A DNA stretch of 64,000 bases from Hyphomicrobiales bacterium (GCA_900466475.1 UBMI01000027.1:1-64000), one strand, 5' to 3'. Shown: positions 50,288 to 59,924, counted from the stretch's first letter. Notes: generated from the sequence alone by a model not told the origin. A program made the numbers and translations.

Positions 50288-52351
50288 TCATGCCTTGAAA
50301 TCCAGAGCTCCCGCCTTCACCAGCGACGCATAATTCACTTCCGTCCATTCCTGCCTGGCGATGAGGTTCTGGATGCAGACTTCGTTGGCGGTGGCGATGG
50401 TCGTGCCGGGCTGCACCTTCGACAGATAGCCCCTGGTCTGCGCGATATTGCCGCTGACGACCGTCGCCACGGCATCGATCCTCAATGTCAGCTTCGGGGC
50501 GTCGGGGAATATGCCCTGGACGAACCAGACACCGCCGCCCTTGGATTTCACCGCGCTGCCGATTGCGCCGCGGCGTACGGTATAGCCGGCGCCGTTGTGG
50601 ACGATCGCGCAGCCCGAATTGATCATCACGCTGACGGCGCGAACGCCGAAGACTTCAACCATGATGGCGGTCCACAAATCAGGGATGCCGGCGAGCATGC
50701 CTTCGGTGTCCGCCTGATAGGCGAAACCGCCGCCTGCATGATCGCTGCACACGTTCGAATCCGTGCCGATCGCCGCGGCAGTCGGCCCGAGGCGGGTGTC
50801 CTTGATCACCAGATCGACGTTGCGGGCCGACATGCCGCCGCCGCCCGCCACCAGCTTGCCCGAGGGGTCGTTGACTTCGGCGGTGTTTCCGAGCAGTTCG
50901 CAGCCGCTGACATTTGCCGCCGAGCCCATGGAGAAGCGCAGCCCGCCGCCGCTGCTGTCGGCGGTGTTCTGCAGCACCTTGCTCTTGGAAATGTCGACCC
51001 GCGACAGGACCGAGGCATAGAGCCCGCCGCCGTCGTCCGCGCACCAGTTCTTTGACAGCGTGCTGTCGGAAATGCTGACCGCCGTCGTCTGCGCACGCTT
51101 GATTTCATCTGCGTTCCACGCGTCCCACTTGTTGAGGCTGAGCGCCGAGGTGGAGGCGAAATAGAAGAGGTGGTCCAGCGCTTCGGACCAGCGCGCGTTG
51201 ATCAGGTCGAGGATCACGGCCTTGATGCCGCGCACCGGCGGGCTCGGGGCTGCGGGATTGGCCAGCCATTTGGCATAGTTGATGATATCCCAGACGCTGA
51301 TGTAGGACAGCGGCGAGCCGATGATCGCCTTCACCGCCGCCAGTTTCGAGGTCAGGAACTTCACCATGTCGATCTCCGACAGGTTGCGCGGCAGCTTGCC
51401 GGGCAGGGCCACCTCGCAGCCGACGCCGCCGCCATCGCGACGCCCCACATTTCCCGACCGGTTGCCGTCGATCACGCAGGCGTCGAGCGTCGGCCATCCA
51501 TAGCCGACCACGGCGACGCCTGCGCCGCGGCCTTCGGCACTGTTGCCGCGAAACAGGCAGCGGCGGAAGGTGGGGCTTGCCCAGACGGTTGCCGCGCCGC
51601 CGCCGAAGGCCTGTCCGGCGAGCCAGTGGTTCGGCCGGCCCGATCCGAGTTTTGCGTCAAAGGCCTTGCCGACCTCCGTGAGGATCGTGGCGCGGCTGAC
51701 GTGCGCAAGCTTCGGATAACCGGCAAGGACGAGGGCGAAGTTGGCGGTGTCGATGAGCGTGTTGATGAAGGACTCCACCGTCGGCGTGAAGATCGCGCCC
51801 ACCAGATCGACCACCGCGTCGCGAAAGGCCGTGCGGTCGGCTTCCGGCCAGGAACCGATCGGCGCGGTCTCGGTCTGATTGTCGGTGAAAACACAGCGCT
51901 CGATCGTGACATTGTCGATATCGACCACCGCTATGCCGCCGCCGGCGCCCTGCGCTGGTTCGGTGCTCGTGTGCAGGGACCGGCCGCCGCGGATACGCAA
52001 CCCCTTGATCACGACCGGTCCGGCGCTCACGCGTGTGGCGGGCGTGCCGGTAATGCGCAGGACGCGCGCACGCGTGCCCGACTTGATCGTCAGCTCAGGC
52101 AATTTCTTTGGATCGAACCCGGCCGCGGTCGGATCGGCCGAGGGATTGGTCAGAAGAAAACTGCTGACGAGAGTGAGCGGCTTGTCGATCACCAGCTCAC
52201 CTTCCTTGTAGCTCTCGGCATCCTGGATCACGATCGTGTCGCCGGCCACGGCAACCTTGAGGGCGGCCGTGATGCTGCGCGCCGGGGTCAAGGCCGTGTC
52301 GAACTTGCCGCCGGTCTTGCCCGTCTTGGCATTGACATAGCGGGTCGTCAC
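50288..52351 (-). CDS. Right-handed beta-helix protein of unknown function
   Basis: A 687-residue protein built of repeated short strands with Gly/Asn-rich turns, as in pectate-lyase-like parallel beta-helices. Examples are VVIKGLRIRGG, GGGIAVVDIDNVTIERCVFTDN, SPTFRRCLFRGNSAEG, DACVIDGNRSGN, ISDSTLSKNWCADDGGGLYAS and NVSGCELLGNTAE. An alpha/beta start (RYVNAKTGKTGGKFDTALTPARSITAAL) leads into the helix, and a helical insertion of ~100 residues sits in the middle. No signal peptide and no obvious lyase active site were seen. It begins at a GTG whose GTGA overlaps the stop of the upstream gene, so the two are coupled. Such helices often bind or cut polysaccharides or act as secreted surface proteins. 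Its role here is unknown. Confidence 0.75.
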   Translation of the reverse strand: MTTRYVNAKTGKTGGKFDTALTPARSITAALKVAVAGDTIVIQDAESYKEGELVIDKPLTLVSSFLLTNPSADPTAAGFDPKKLPELTIKSGTRARVLRITGTPATRVSAGPVVIKGLRIRGGRSLHTSTEPAQGAGGGIAVVDIDNVTIERCVFTDNQTETAPIGSWPEADRTAFRDAVVDLVGAIFTPTVESFINTLIDTANFALVLAGYPKLAHVSRATILTEVGKAFDAKLGSGRPNHWLAGQAFGGGAATVWASPTFRRCLFRGNSAEGRGAGVAVVGYGWPTLDACVIDGNRSGNVGRRDGGGVGCEVALPGKLPRNLSEIDMVKFLTSKLAAVKAIIGSPLSYISVWDIINYAKWLANPAAPSPPVRGIKAVILDLINARWSEALDHLFYFASTSALSLNKWDAWNADEIKRAQTTAVSISDSTLSKNWCADDGGGLYASVLSRVDISKSKVLQNTADSSGGGLRFSMGSAANVSGCELLGNTAEVNDPSGKLVAGGGGMSARNVDLVIKDTRLGPTAAAIGTDSNVCSDHAGGGFAYQADTEGMLAGIPDLWTAIMVEVFGVRAVSVMINSGCAIVHNGAGYTVRRGAIGSAVKSKGGGVWFVQGIFPDAPKLTLRIDAVATVVSGNIAQTRGYLSKVQPGTTIATANEVCIQNLIARQEWTEVNYASLVKAGALDFKA

Positions 52352-55221
52352 ACCTGCCGTCCTGTCTTGGGATCGTATTTCACCTCCACCGGCACGACCT
52401 GGTCGGTCGGCAGGATCTCCAGCCACTGGTCGAACACTTCATAATTGCCGGTGACGTTGGCGCGGAAACCATCCTTGAGTGGGTAGAAGCCGTGCTCGTA
52501 GACACGGTCGATCGGCGTCGAGGTCACCACATTATCCTCGTCGACCAGCGTCGGATCGGCAATCTCGCTTTCCTTCGGGTATTGGCCGTTTTCGACGCCT
52601 TCGGCGTGTTTGCGGCGGATCTTCTTCGCCAGGTCGAGGATCACGTCGATCACCTTCTGGCCGTTGAGCGGATTGCCGTTGATATCCTTCTCGTCGGGAT
52701 TGTTGGTCTGGTAGATGTCTGCGTCGCCGATGCCGTTGAACCCTTCGACGCCTTTCAGCCAGTTGATTGCCGCTTCCTCCTTGCCCGGACGGATCGGGAT
52801 GACCGCCTTCACCCAGGGGGCGTTGAGGAAGGCGTTGCGCATGTCGTCGCCGTCGAGCTGCAGCAGCCAGCCGAGCGAGCTGCCGAACCGCGCGGGCTCG
52901 GAATCCTCGGTTATGTAGTAGTTGTCGCGGAGCGGATCGTCGATGCCGCCCCAACCGATGGTGCTGGGGGCAAGCTTGGCGGACTGCTGGCTGGCGTTGA
53001 AGGAATACATGGTCTTGGCGACCGCCTTCGTGACCGTGCTGAAGGCGGAGGAGACGGACGCGGAGGAGGCGAGAAAGTTGTTCGGCGCCGCCTTGGTTTC
53101 GCCGAGCTGCTGGGTGTAGACGCGCAGCCGCGGCCGCCACCATTCGGGCGCGACGAAGTACAGCATCTTGTCGATGTCGAAGATCGAGTTGATCAGCTCG
53201 GCTACGACATGCCGGGTGCGATCGTCCGGCATGGTGATGCCGTGCATCAGCATGTCCTGGATGAGCTTGCGATAGACGACGATGCGCTCTTCCTCACGCA
53301 GGTCTTCGCTCGGCCGCGGCTTGATCTGGTGCGTGAGCTTGATGCGGTCCTTGGCGTTCTGGACGAAGGCCTTCTGATACTCGGCCTGCTCCTTGGCCTT
53401 GAAAGCCTCGACGTTTTCCTTGTTCTTCTTGACCGCCTCGTCATTGGCGCCGTCGGTCGGCGTCCAGTGCAGCAGGAGCTTCACCTGTACGCTGTTCTGG
53501 CCCTGGAAATCGGCGCTGTCGAGGTGGAGCGTGAATTTCGCCTTGTCGGCGTTGTTGACGATATCGCCCTTGCGGGAGGCGGCCACCGGCTTGCCCTGGC
53601 CGTCGAACTCGACGCCGGTCAGCGCGTAATTGCCCTTGGGGCAGATGCATTCGATCGGGAAATCGGCCTGGATCTTTTCGAGGTTGCCGAATGCCTCGGA
53701 ATCGTCGACCTCGATGCCGTCCTTGTAGACCTCGCCCTCATTGTCCGCGTCGGTATCCTCTACCGAGATGAAGGGGATCGTCACCATCTTGTTCTCGCTG
53801 AAGGGCTGCAGCATCGGGATCTCGTCCGGCGCGTGCAGGCCGTCCAGTTCCGCCGGCTTGGCGATGTGCATGAGGTCGGCGATGCCGAGCGATTCACCGG
53901 GCCGGTCGACGTAGGTCTGCCAGCAGAGATAGGTGCCGACGTCCTGCACCTGCACGGCCACCTGGCGCATCTTCCGGCGCAGCTCGTAATTGATCAGCGC
54001 CTGCGTCGAGTTCGTGAGCAGGTAACGCTTGCTGGACGTGTCGGTCGTCTCGGTTACGGTGCGGAATGTCGTCTTGTAGTTCTTGCGTATCTCGGTGGAG
54101 AGCTTCTCCGTCTGCTGGCGCATGCGCTTGTGCGACTCCTCGCGCGCAGTCTGCTGCGAGGTGGAATAGTCGAAGCTGGATGTGGCCGTGACGGAGGCGT
54201 ATGAGGCAGTCACGCTCGCGCCGAACTTGATGTCCTGCTTGTTGTCCTCCTTGACCGCCTCGCTGATCTCGTCCTGCTCGGTCTTTTCGCTTTCCGTCTT
54301 GGTGACGGTTTCGGTGAACGTTTCCAGGCTCTTTTCGACCAGCACGCGCCGCGTCTGCACCTCGATCAGCTCGACGGTGGAACCGGGGCTCATCCAGACG
54401 TGACTGACCGGTGAGCCGAGGAAGGAATCCAGCTCGAAGAAATACTGGCGGAACAGGTGCACGACGCTGATCGGCGACAGCGCCACGCGACGAATGTCCT
54501 CCTGGTCCTGCGGGTTCAGGTTGTCGATGCTCAGATAGCCGTCGACGAGTTCGAGCGCGCCAAGGATGGCGGAGAGGTTGGCGGCCTGCAGCGCATTGTT
54601 CTTCAGGCTGTAGAAGATCTGTTCGAGCTGTGCATGGTGATTATGCTCAGTGAGGTAGAGCAGTGCGCCGGCTTGCGAGGACTCGTTGCGCAGCTGGCTC
54701 TCGAACGCCTTCAGGTACAGCACCCGCTGACTATCGACATCGCCCCTGTCGGCCTTCATTGCGAGACGCACCGGCGTGGTGTTGCTGCGGCAATGCTCGG
54801 TGTAGAGCCGGCTGTATTGCGGGATCACCACCTGCGTGAAGATCGATTCGATGGTGTCGCGGCTGATGATGTCGCGCCAGATGTCCGGCTTGTACTGCTC
54901 GTGCGGCGGCAGTTTCTTGGCCACGGTTTCAAGCACGACGCTGTCGAACGTGCGCGGCTCGCCGAGCTCCAGCGCCCCAGGCTTTATGTCGATGCCGACC
55001 TGGCAGCCTTCGCGATAGTTGATGCTGACCTGCGGATTGAACTGGGTTCTCAGCCGGTTCAGCAGCGATTGCTTGTCCTGCTTGAAACCGTCGTTGAACC
55101 GGTGTTCCAGCCGCTTCGACTTCCAGCCGAGCAGCGGCTGGTAGATGCCGAACAGTTCGCTGGCATAGGGTCGGACGGTCGTGTAGTCGATGAGCTCCTG
55201 CAAAGTCTTGTTTGACGGCAT
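52348..55221 (-). CDS. Large uncharacterised protein with Ser/Thr-rich beta region
   Basis: A 957-residue protein with no signal peptide. The N-terminal ~290 residues are mixed helical (PYASELFGIYQPLLGWKS). Residues ~295-400 are strikingly Ser/Thr/Glu-rich with alternating polar and small residues (ETFTETVTKTESEKTEQ, FGASVTASYASVTATSSFDYS), which recalls membrane-inserting hairpins of aerolysin-type pore formers or a long coiled coil. A conserved-looking block follows (NYELRRKMRQVAVQVQDVGTY), and a Lys/Glu-rich helix lies near the C-terminal third. GGAGG lies five bases before the ATG at 55221. It is the first gene of a coupled pair with the beta-helix protein. No family was recognised. Confidence 0.7.
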   Translation of the reverse strand: MPSNKTLQELIDYTTVRPYASELFGIYQPLLGWKSKRLEHRFNDGFKQDKQSLLNRLRTQFNPQVSINYREGCQVGIDIKPGALELGEPRTFDSVVLETVAKKLPPHEQYKPDIWRDIISRDTIESIFTQVVIPQYSRLYTEHCRSNTTPVRLAMKADRGDVDSQRVLYLKAFESQLRNESSQAGALLYLTEHNHHAQLEQIFYSLKNNALQAANLSAILGALELVDGYLSIDNLNPQDQEDIRRVALSPISVVHLFRQYFFELDSFLGSPVSHVWMSPGSTVELIEVQTRRVLVEKSLETFTETVTKTESEKTEQDEISEAVKEDNKQDIKFGASVTASYASVTATSSFDYSTSQQTAREESHKRMRQQTEKLSTEIRKNYKTTFRTVTETTDTSSKRYLLTNSTQALINYELRRKMRQVAVQVQDVGTYLCWQTYVDRPGESLGIADLMHIAKPAELDGLHAPDEIPMLQPFSENKMVTIPFISVEDTDADNEGEVYKDGIEVDDSEAFGNLEKIQADFPIECICPKGNYALTGVEFDGQGKPVAASRKGDIVNNADKAKFTLHLDSADFQGQNSVQVKLLLHWTPTDGANDEAVKKNKENVEAFKAKEQAEYQKAFVQNAKDRIKLTHQIKPRPSEDLREEERIVVYRKLIQDMLMHGITMPDDRTRHVVAELINSIFDIDKMLYFVAPEWWRPRLRVYTQQLGETKAAPNNFLASSASVSSAFSTVTKAVAKTMYSFNASQQSAKLAPSTIGWGGIDDPLRDNYYITEDSEPARFGSSLGWLLQLDGDDMRNAFLNAPWVKAVIPIRPGKEEAAINWLKGVEGFNGIGDADIYQTNNPDEKDINGNPLNGQKVIDVILDLAKKIRRKHAEGVENGQYPKESEIADPTLVDEDNVVTSTPIDRVYEHGFYPLKDGFRANVTGNYEVFDQWLEILPTDQVVPVEVKYDPKTGRQV

Positions 55222-55612
55222 ATTCGCCTCCGCTGGTGAATGAAATTCGCAGTGGTATCGGCACGAGATATGGCGAGAAATTTTTGCGTGCCCCGATCTT
55301 TGGCCGGGGTTGCTCACATTGCATCTGGAAGCAGATTGGAGAATTGTAGCCTAACTCAGCGGCCTTGCGTAGGCGCTCCCGGCATCTCCAACGCGATCAG
55401 GGTGAACAAATTCCTGCGGTAGTGTGCGAGTCTGGTACGCTGCTCCGTCAGAGCGAAAGCGCCTTCGGGATGAGCGTCAAGCGCGTTTGCTGTGCGCACT
55501 CCAGCGTTATTGATCGAGACGCTCAGCGAGCGGGAAACCGGCAGCCGAGCAGGACGCTCTTGACGCCGGGTCGCCGGGCGCCACTTCAACCGTCACTCAC
55601 GCGGGGGTTCTG
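55222..55612. other. Gene-free gap upstream of the two-gene module
   Basis: About 390 bp with no credible reading frame. It is rather AT-rich just before the 957-residue gene (near 55280-55350), where the promoter of the two-gene unit probably lies, and GC-rich towards tspO. A short GC stem CCCCG/CGGGG occurs near 55291-55311. Nothing else was recognised. Confidence 0.5.
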
Positions 55613-56065
55613 TTGCACCGGTTCGATCACTATCTCGTCTTCATTCTGCTCACGCTCGGCGGCGGGCTTCTCATCGGTCTCATCAATCTGCCGGATGAAT
55701 GGTACCAGTCGCTCGCCAAGCCCTGGTTCACGCCGCCGGACTGGCTGTTCGGCCCGGCCTGGACGATCCTCTATATCCTCATCGGCATCGCGGGCGCCCG
55801 CACCTATGCGCGTAGCAGGCGGTCACCCGTCATGACCTGCTGGATCGCCCAGCTCGTCCTGAATTTCGCCTGGTCGCCCGCTTTCTTCGGCCTCAGATCC
55901 CCGAGCCTGGGGCTGATGATCATCATCCCGCTGCTTCTGCTGATCCTTGCCTTCATCGGCCTGTCCTGGAAGCGGGACCGGATATCGTCGGTCCTGTTCA
56001 TGCCCTATGCGGTGTGGGTGGCTTATGCGACGGCGCTCAATGCCGCCATCGCCTCGATGAACTAG
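55613..56065 (+). CDS. tspO: TspO/MBR-family membrane protein
   Basis: A 150-residue inner- or outer-membrane protein with five transmembrane helices, the TspO/peripheral benzodiazepine receptor fold that binds tetrapyrroles and cholesterol-like molecules. Family signatures are WYQSLAKPWFTPPDWLFGPAWTILY (residues ~30-55), LVLNFAWSPAFFGLRSP, and the final VWVAYATALNAAIASMN. It starts with TTG at 55613, with GGGG a few bases upstream. An in-frame ATG is lacking at this end. In Rhodobacter and Sinorhizobium TspO affects porphyrin-dependent gene control and stress responses. It stands alone here. Confidence 0.9.
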   Translation: MHRFDHYLVFILLTLGGGLLIGLINLPDEWYQSLAKPWFTPPDWLFGPAWTILYILIGIAGARTYARSRRSPVMTCWIAQLVLNFAWSPAFFGLRSPSLGLMIIIPLLLLILAFIGLSWKRDRISSVLFMPYAVWVAYATALNAAIASMN

Positions 56066-56086
56066 ACGGGAAACCGGAAAACGCGG

Positions 56087-56851
56087 TCAGTGGAATTTCC
56101 CGTTCGCCTTGTCGGCGATAGCAGCACCCGAGATAAGGCGGTTGCGGTCGGAGGTCCAGGCGGCGACGAATTCCTTGCGCACCGCATCTGGAAAAGCCGT
56201 GCCCGCCAGAGCGGACTCGCTTGGGGCGCCAGGGGCGAGCGCCAGCTCGGCCCGGGTGGTCGACGCGATCCGGCCATAGGTGAAGGCGCGGGTGATCGGA
56301 TCATTTTCCGCAGATTGCGGAGCGCATTTGCCGCCTTGCGGCGGGCGTGACGTCACCGCGGCCGTCCTTACCGTCACGCCGTCGCGGAACAGAAAACAGT
56401 AGGCCTTGTCTGCCGGGCCACCGATCACGGACTGCGGCTCGATCACATAGCCGCGCACCGGAAACTGGGCATTCGAAGCCGACCAGATACGCTTCTCGAT
56501 ATGGCGCGCGCAGGCCCTCATGTCGGTCGCTGCTGCGTCGCGGCACGCGGAGACTGTCCAGCGCGCCAGCTGTGCGGCGCTCGGCAAGGCGAGGGTCACC
56601 GTCGCCTCGGTGTTCAGTTCCCTGTAGGTGCAGCGCTGGAGTTCGACGCCCGGCCAGTCGTCCGCCGTCGTCGGCGAGCACGATGATCTCATATACTGGC
56701 CGGCGCTGATGCGCGTCTCGAAGCGGTGTTCCATTTCGGCCGTCAGCGATGCCAGGTCGGTTTCTGCCGCCTGCGTGATACGCGTGGCAGACGCCGCCAC
56801 CAGAATGGCAAGCCCGACGTTTCTCAAGGTCATAAGAAGCAGCCGCCGCAT
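56087..56851 (-). CDS. Exported protein of unknown function
   Basis: A 254-residue protein with a Sec signal peptide (residues 1-~29, ending RITQAAETD). Six to eight cysteines are spread along the mature part (RSSCSPTT, QRCTYRE, SACRDAA, ACARH, YCFLF, KCAPQS), so it is probably a disulfide-rich periplasmic protein. No catalytic motif was recognised. AAGGACGG precedes the ATG. It is convergent with tspO and divergent from an exported GH75 protein, which hints at a shared role in the envelope, but this is only location. Confidence 0.65.
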   Translation of the reverse strand: MRRLLLMTLRNVGLAILVAASATRITQAAETDLASLTAEMEHRFETRISAGQYMRSSCSPTTADDWPGVELQRCTYRELNTEATVTLALPSAAQLARWTVSACRDAAATDMRACARHIEKRIWSASNAQFPVRGYVIEPQSVIGGPADKAYCFLFRDGVTVRTAAVTSRPPQGGKCAPQSAENDPITRAFTYGRIASTTRAELALAPGAPSESALAGTAFPDAVRKEFVAAWTSDRNRLISGAAIADKANGKFH

Positions 56852-57006
56852 TTTACCGTCCTTGCGAGATCTTTGGAGGAAATACTTTCAACCTGGGGAG
56901 ACAAAGTTGTTTTTATTGTCGTTAATATTGCACAATCCAAGATTAAATGAAATAGTGACTTGGGTCGTTCACGTTGCACCGAAGCCGAGCAGAGGAGCCG
57001 CAGACC

Positions 57007-57912
57007 ATGTCTCTCTACATGCTTCAACTATCCCGCGTTTTAGTAACGCTTGGCATTGCAGTGCTTGCCTTTCACGCTTACGCCGCCGAACCGCCGGCAA
57101 GCTCGGCGGACGTCCTCAAGGCCGTTGAATTCTCCGCGGCGACGCCGCTCGACGAGTCCTACCGGGGAGAGTTCGTCGGTTGCGACGGCGCGGCCGGAGC
57201 GAGCAGGAAGGACAAGTTTCTCGGTTTCAACCTGAGGCTTCCTGGTGTCGCGGAATCGAAACAGTACTATCTGTGCAGTCGCGACCCCAGCAATGTGAAG
57301 GCGTTGCTGCGCCTCAAGGACGGCGCGATCTACTGGCGCAGCAAGATGGCGCTCGACGTCGACGGATCCTGGGCGGCATGGAACGGTCTGCCCGGTGCTA
57401 CCGATCTGAAGGAGACGTCGTACAAGTGGCCGGGCTCCTCCAATCCTTCCGCGCAATCCGCACAAATCGATCCGGACCGCATTCCCTTCATCGTGATGCC
57501 GACGGCCGGCCTTTCCAAGATAACCGGCAACAAGAGCGGTGAAATGGGCCGCATGTTCGCTGAGAAGACCGGGCTGCGGCTCGGCGATATGGGCGTCGTC
57601 GTCTACAAGGACCGGTGGACGCCGGTTCTGATCGCGGATGGTGGTCCGTTCATGCGGCTCGGCGAGGGATCGAGCAGGGTCTTCGAAGCAATCGGCGAAA
57701 GCCGTTGCAAGAAGTGGAACAGCGATCAAACGGCCTGCGTCGGGCCGGGACACGTTTACCCCTACAAGAATTTCGGTCTCGGCCATGACGTGATCTTCAT
57801 CGTCTACCCAGGCAGCCGGGACACCGGTCTCAAGCCGGAGAACGCCATCTCGAAAATGTGTGCCTTTGCCAAGGAGAAGCTCAACCTGACGGGCGGCGCA
57901 ATGTGCCCGTGA
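57007..57912 (+). CDS. Exported GH75-like chitosanase family protein
   Basis: A 301-residue protein with a signal peptide (residues 1-~27, ending FHAYAAEPP). The mature part follows the glycoside hydrolase family 75 pattern: MALDVDGSWAAWNG (115-128) with a candidate catalytic Asp, RIPFIVMP (158-165), LRLGDMGVVVYKDRWTPVLIADGGPFMRLGEGS (190-222) with a candidate catalytic Glu in GEGS, and VIFIVYPGSRD near the end. GH75 enzymes cut chitosan or related partly deacetylated polymers by inversion. The mature enzyme is probably periplasmic or secreted. GAGGAG precedes the ATG at 57007. It is co-transcribed with an amidase gene 31 bp downstream, so a role in degrading fungal or bacterial walls is suggested. 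The assignment is by motif pattern only. Confidence 0.7.
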   Translation: MSLYMLQLSRVLVTLGIAVLAFHAYAAEPPASSADVLKAVEFSAATPLDESYRGEFVGCDGAAGASRKDKFLGFNLRLPGVAESKQYYLCSRDPSNVKALLRLKDGAIYWRSKMALDVDGSWAAWNGLPGATDLKETSYKWPGSSNPSAQSAQIDPDRIPFIVMPTAGLSKITGNKSGEMGRMFAEKTGLRLGDMGVVVYKDRWTPVLIADGGPFMRLGEGSSRVFEAIGESRCKKWNSDQTACVGPGHVYPYKNFGLGHDVIFIVYPGSRDTGLKPENAISKMCAFAKEKLNLTGGAMCP

Positions 57913-57943
57913 TGTTTCCACGCAAGCAGGAGAGGAGTTTGCG

Positions 57944-58801
57944 ATGCGTTACCTTTTGCCATTGAGCATTCTGATACTTGCCGGCGCGACCGGCGAGCTC
58001 AGCGCGGCGACCTTTGGAAAATGCAAGTTCAATACAGAGACCATGGCCTTTGCAGGAACCCCTGGCGAACAGGCATCCTGTCTGCTGCGCAAGGTGAAAA
58101 TACTGGGAAATGTCGACGCCACACCCGCGCAGCTGCCGTCCAATCTCGCAGGCTTCATCGGCCAGCCGGTCACCATCTCCAAGACGAAGCTGCGGCAGGC
58201 ACTTTCCGGCCAGGGACTGACCGAGGCCGGGCTCGGAGGCAGTCTCGACGCGCCCTTGTCCCGCGGCAACACCAACAATCCGCAGGCACCGATGGCGCGC
58301 TACTTCGTCATTCACGATACGAGTTCGCCGAATTTCGGGAACGTGGCGCAGTTTCCCGCTGACATCGATACCAGCAACCAGGTCAATCGGCTCGACGGTT
58401 TCAAGAGCCCGTCGAACGCCAAGGCGCACATATTCCTCAACCGCCGGGGCGAGATCTATGTCGGCCATGATTTTGGCGTGCCGTGGCGCGCAACCAAGCT
58501 GGAGCAGCAGATCGGCACTTTGTCGCGCGGCATGTTCCTGCACATCGAGAACGTGCAGCCGCGCCGGAAGCACCCGAGCCAGCCTGATGGTAACGCGCCA
58601 ACGCCCGGTTTCTCGAAAGACCAGTATGACCAGCTCGCGCTCCTTTACCTCATGGCGAGCATGCGCGCCCAAACCGGCCTCGTTCCGGCATTTCATGCGG
58701 CAATAGACCAGGGCCTGAGCGACGGGCATGACGACCCGCAGAATTTCAGCCTGGAGGATTTCGACGCCGCACTTGGACGCCTTCTCGCCAGTGTGAGTTA
58801 G
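57944..58801 (+). CDS. Exported N-acetylmuramoyl-alanine amidase-like protein
   Basis: A 285-residue protein with a signal peptide (residues 1-~21, ending LSAAT). The catalytic half resembles zinc amidases of the Amidase_2/PGRP type. ARYFVIHDTSSPNF supplies His124, AHIFLNRRGEIYVGHDF supplies His162 and His175, and HDDPQNFSLEDF near the C terminus supplies another His (262) and Asp. Candidate zinc ligands are therefore in place, though which are used is not certain. It would cleave the lactyl-peptide bond of peptidoglycan in the periplasm or outside. GGAGAGGAG precedes the ATG. It is 31 bp behind the GH75 gene, so the two exported hydrolases are probably made together. The 275-bp gap after it shows no gene. 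Confidence 0.68.
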   Translation: MRYLLPLSILILAGATGELSAATFGKCKFNTETMAFAGTPGEQASCLLRKVKILGNVDATPAQLPSNLAGFIGQPVTISKTKLRQALSGQGLTEAGLGGSLDAPLSRGNTNNPQAPMARYFVIHDTSSPNFGNVAQFPADIDTSNQVNRLDGFKSPSNAKAHIFLNRRGEIYVGHDFGVPWRATKLEQQIGTLSRGMFLHIENVQPRRKHPSQPDGNAPTPGFSKDQYDQLALLYLMASMRAQTGLVPAFHAAIDQGLSDGHDDPQNFSLEDFDAALGRLLASVS

Positions 58802-59076
58802 AAGATCGCTCTCGACCATGCGTGGCGTAAACTGAAGTCGCTGTTGCCATTTGCGTAGCGACTTCCGTTACGGGTGCTGCTGGAAGAATCGATGGGAAGC
58901 CATTGATTATTTAGGGAAAGGCGAGCGCTCGAAGCTGAGGAGCAATTCCGGCAAAACGGCACCGTAGTTCTGTGGGCGCAATTGCCTGGAAACAATAAGA
59001 GCCGATTTGCTTGCCGCGCAGGTCACTCAGTCCTAATGTCGAAGCGGACATTGTCCCGTGTTGAGGGAGAAGCGCG

Positions 59077-59880
59077 ATGCCGTCGAGTTTCAATGTCGAA
59101 AGTGCCGATGGTTACGAGCAGCTGATGGGGCGCTGGAGCAAGAAGCTCGCGCCCGGGCTCGTCGATTTCGCCGGGCTTGCGGATGGGGAAAGCATTCTCG
59201 ATGTCGGCTGCGGCACGGGAAGCCTCACCTTCACGCTGGCGAAAAATCCCCGACTGAAGGCGATCTCGGCCATCGATTTTTCACCCGTCTTCGTGGAGGC
59301 GGCAAACGGGCGCAATACGGATCCGCGCATCGCTATTCGCGAGGCGGATGCCTGCGCGCTGCCCTTCGAGGATAACAGTTTCGACCGGGCGCTATCGCTG
59401 CTCGTGCTGCATTTCGTGCCGGAGGCCGGCAAGGCTGTGGCCGAGATGCGGCGCGTCGTGCGTCCTGGCGGTGTCGTTGCCGCCGCCGTCTGGGATCACT
59501 ATGGCGGCATGTCCGGCATGCGCATGATGTGGGATACGGTGGCGATGATCGACGCGAATGCGCGGACGATGCGCCATCGCTATTGCTTCCAGCCGATGAC
59601 GCAGCCGGGAAAAATGAAGGCGAGCTTTGTCGGCAATGGTCTCGTCGATGTCGAGGAGACCTCGCTGACGATCCGCATGGATTACGGCTCGTTTGCCGAC
59701 TTTTGGGATCCGATCGCCTCGGGCGAAGGTCCGCTCGGAAAATATGTGGCTGGCCTGGATGCGGAGATGCGCAGGCGGGTCGATGCCTCGGTGAGGGATG
59801 CCTACGAGGCCGGAGAGCCGGACGGGCCTCGGTCGTTTGCCTCGGTCGCCTGGGCGTGCCGGGGCAGGGTACCGGGATAG
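59077..59880 (+). CDS. Class I SAM-dependent methyltransferase, paralogue of the 33.4-kb gene
   Basis: A 267-residue UbiE/Methyltransf_11-type enzyme. Motif I is ILDVGCGTGSLTF, the acidic residue after strand 2 is in AIDFSPVFVEAANG, and motif IV is SLLVLHFVPEAGKAVAEMRRVVRPGG. It shares with the protein at 33421-34218 the same N-terminal pattern (ADGYEQLMGRWSKKLA against ADAYEASMGRWSRKLA) and the C-terminal DGPRSFASVAWA. The two are diverged duplicates, encoded on opposite strands 25 kb apart. Substrate unknown. GAGGGAG lies upstream of the ATG. Confidence 0.87.
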   Translation: MPSSFNVESADGYEQLMGRWSKKLAPGLVDFAGLADGESILDVGCGTGSLTFTLAKNPRLKAISAIDFSPVFVEAANGRNTDPRIAIREADACALPFEDNSFDRALSLLVLHFVPEAGKAVAEMRRVVRPGGVVAAAVWDHYGGMSGMRMMWDTVAMIDANARTMRHRYCFQPMTQPGKMKASFVGNGLVDVEETSLTIRMDYGSFADFWDPIASGEGPLGKYVAGLDAEMRRRVDASVRDAYEAGEPDGPRSFASVAWACRGRVPG

Positions 59881-59924
59881 CCGCGGCAACCTTTGTTTCC
59901 ATACCCACTTGTGCCGGAGCCGCT

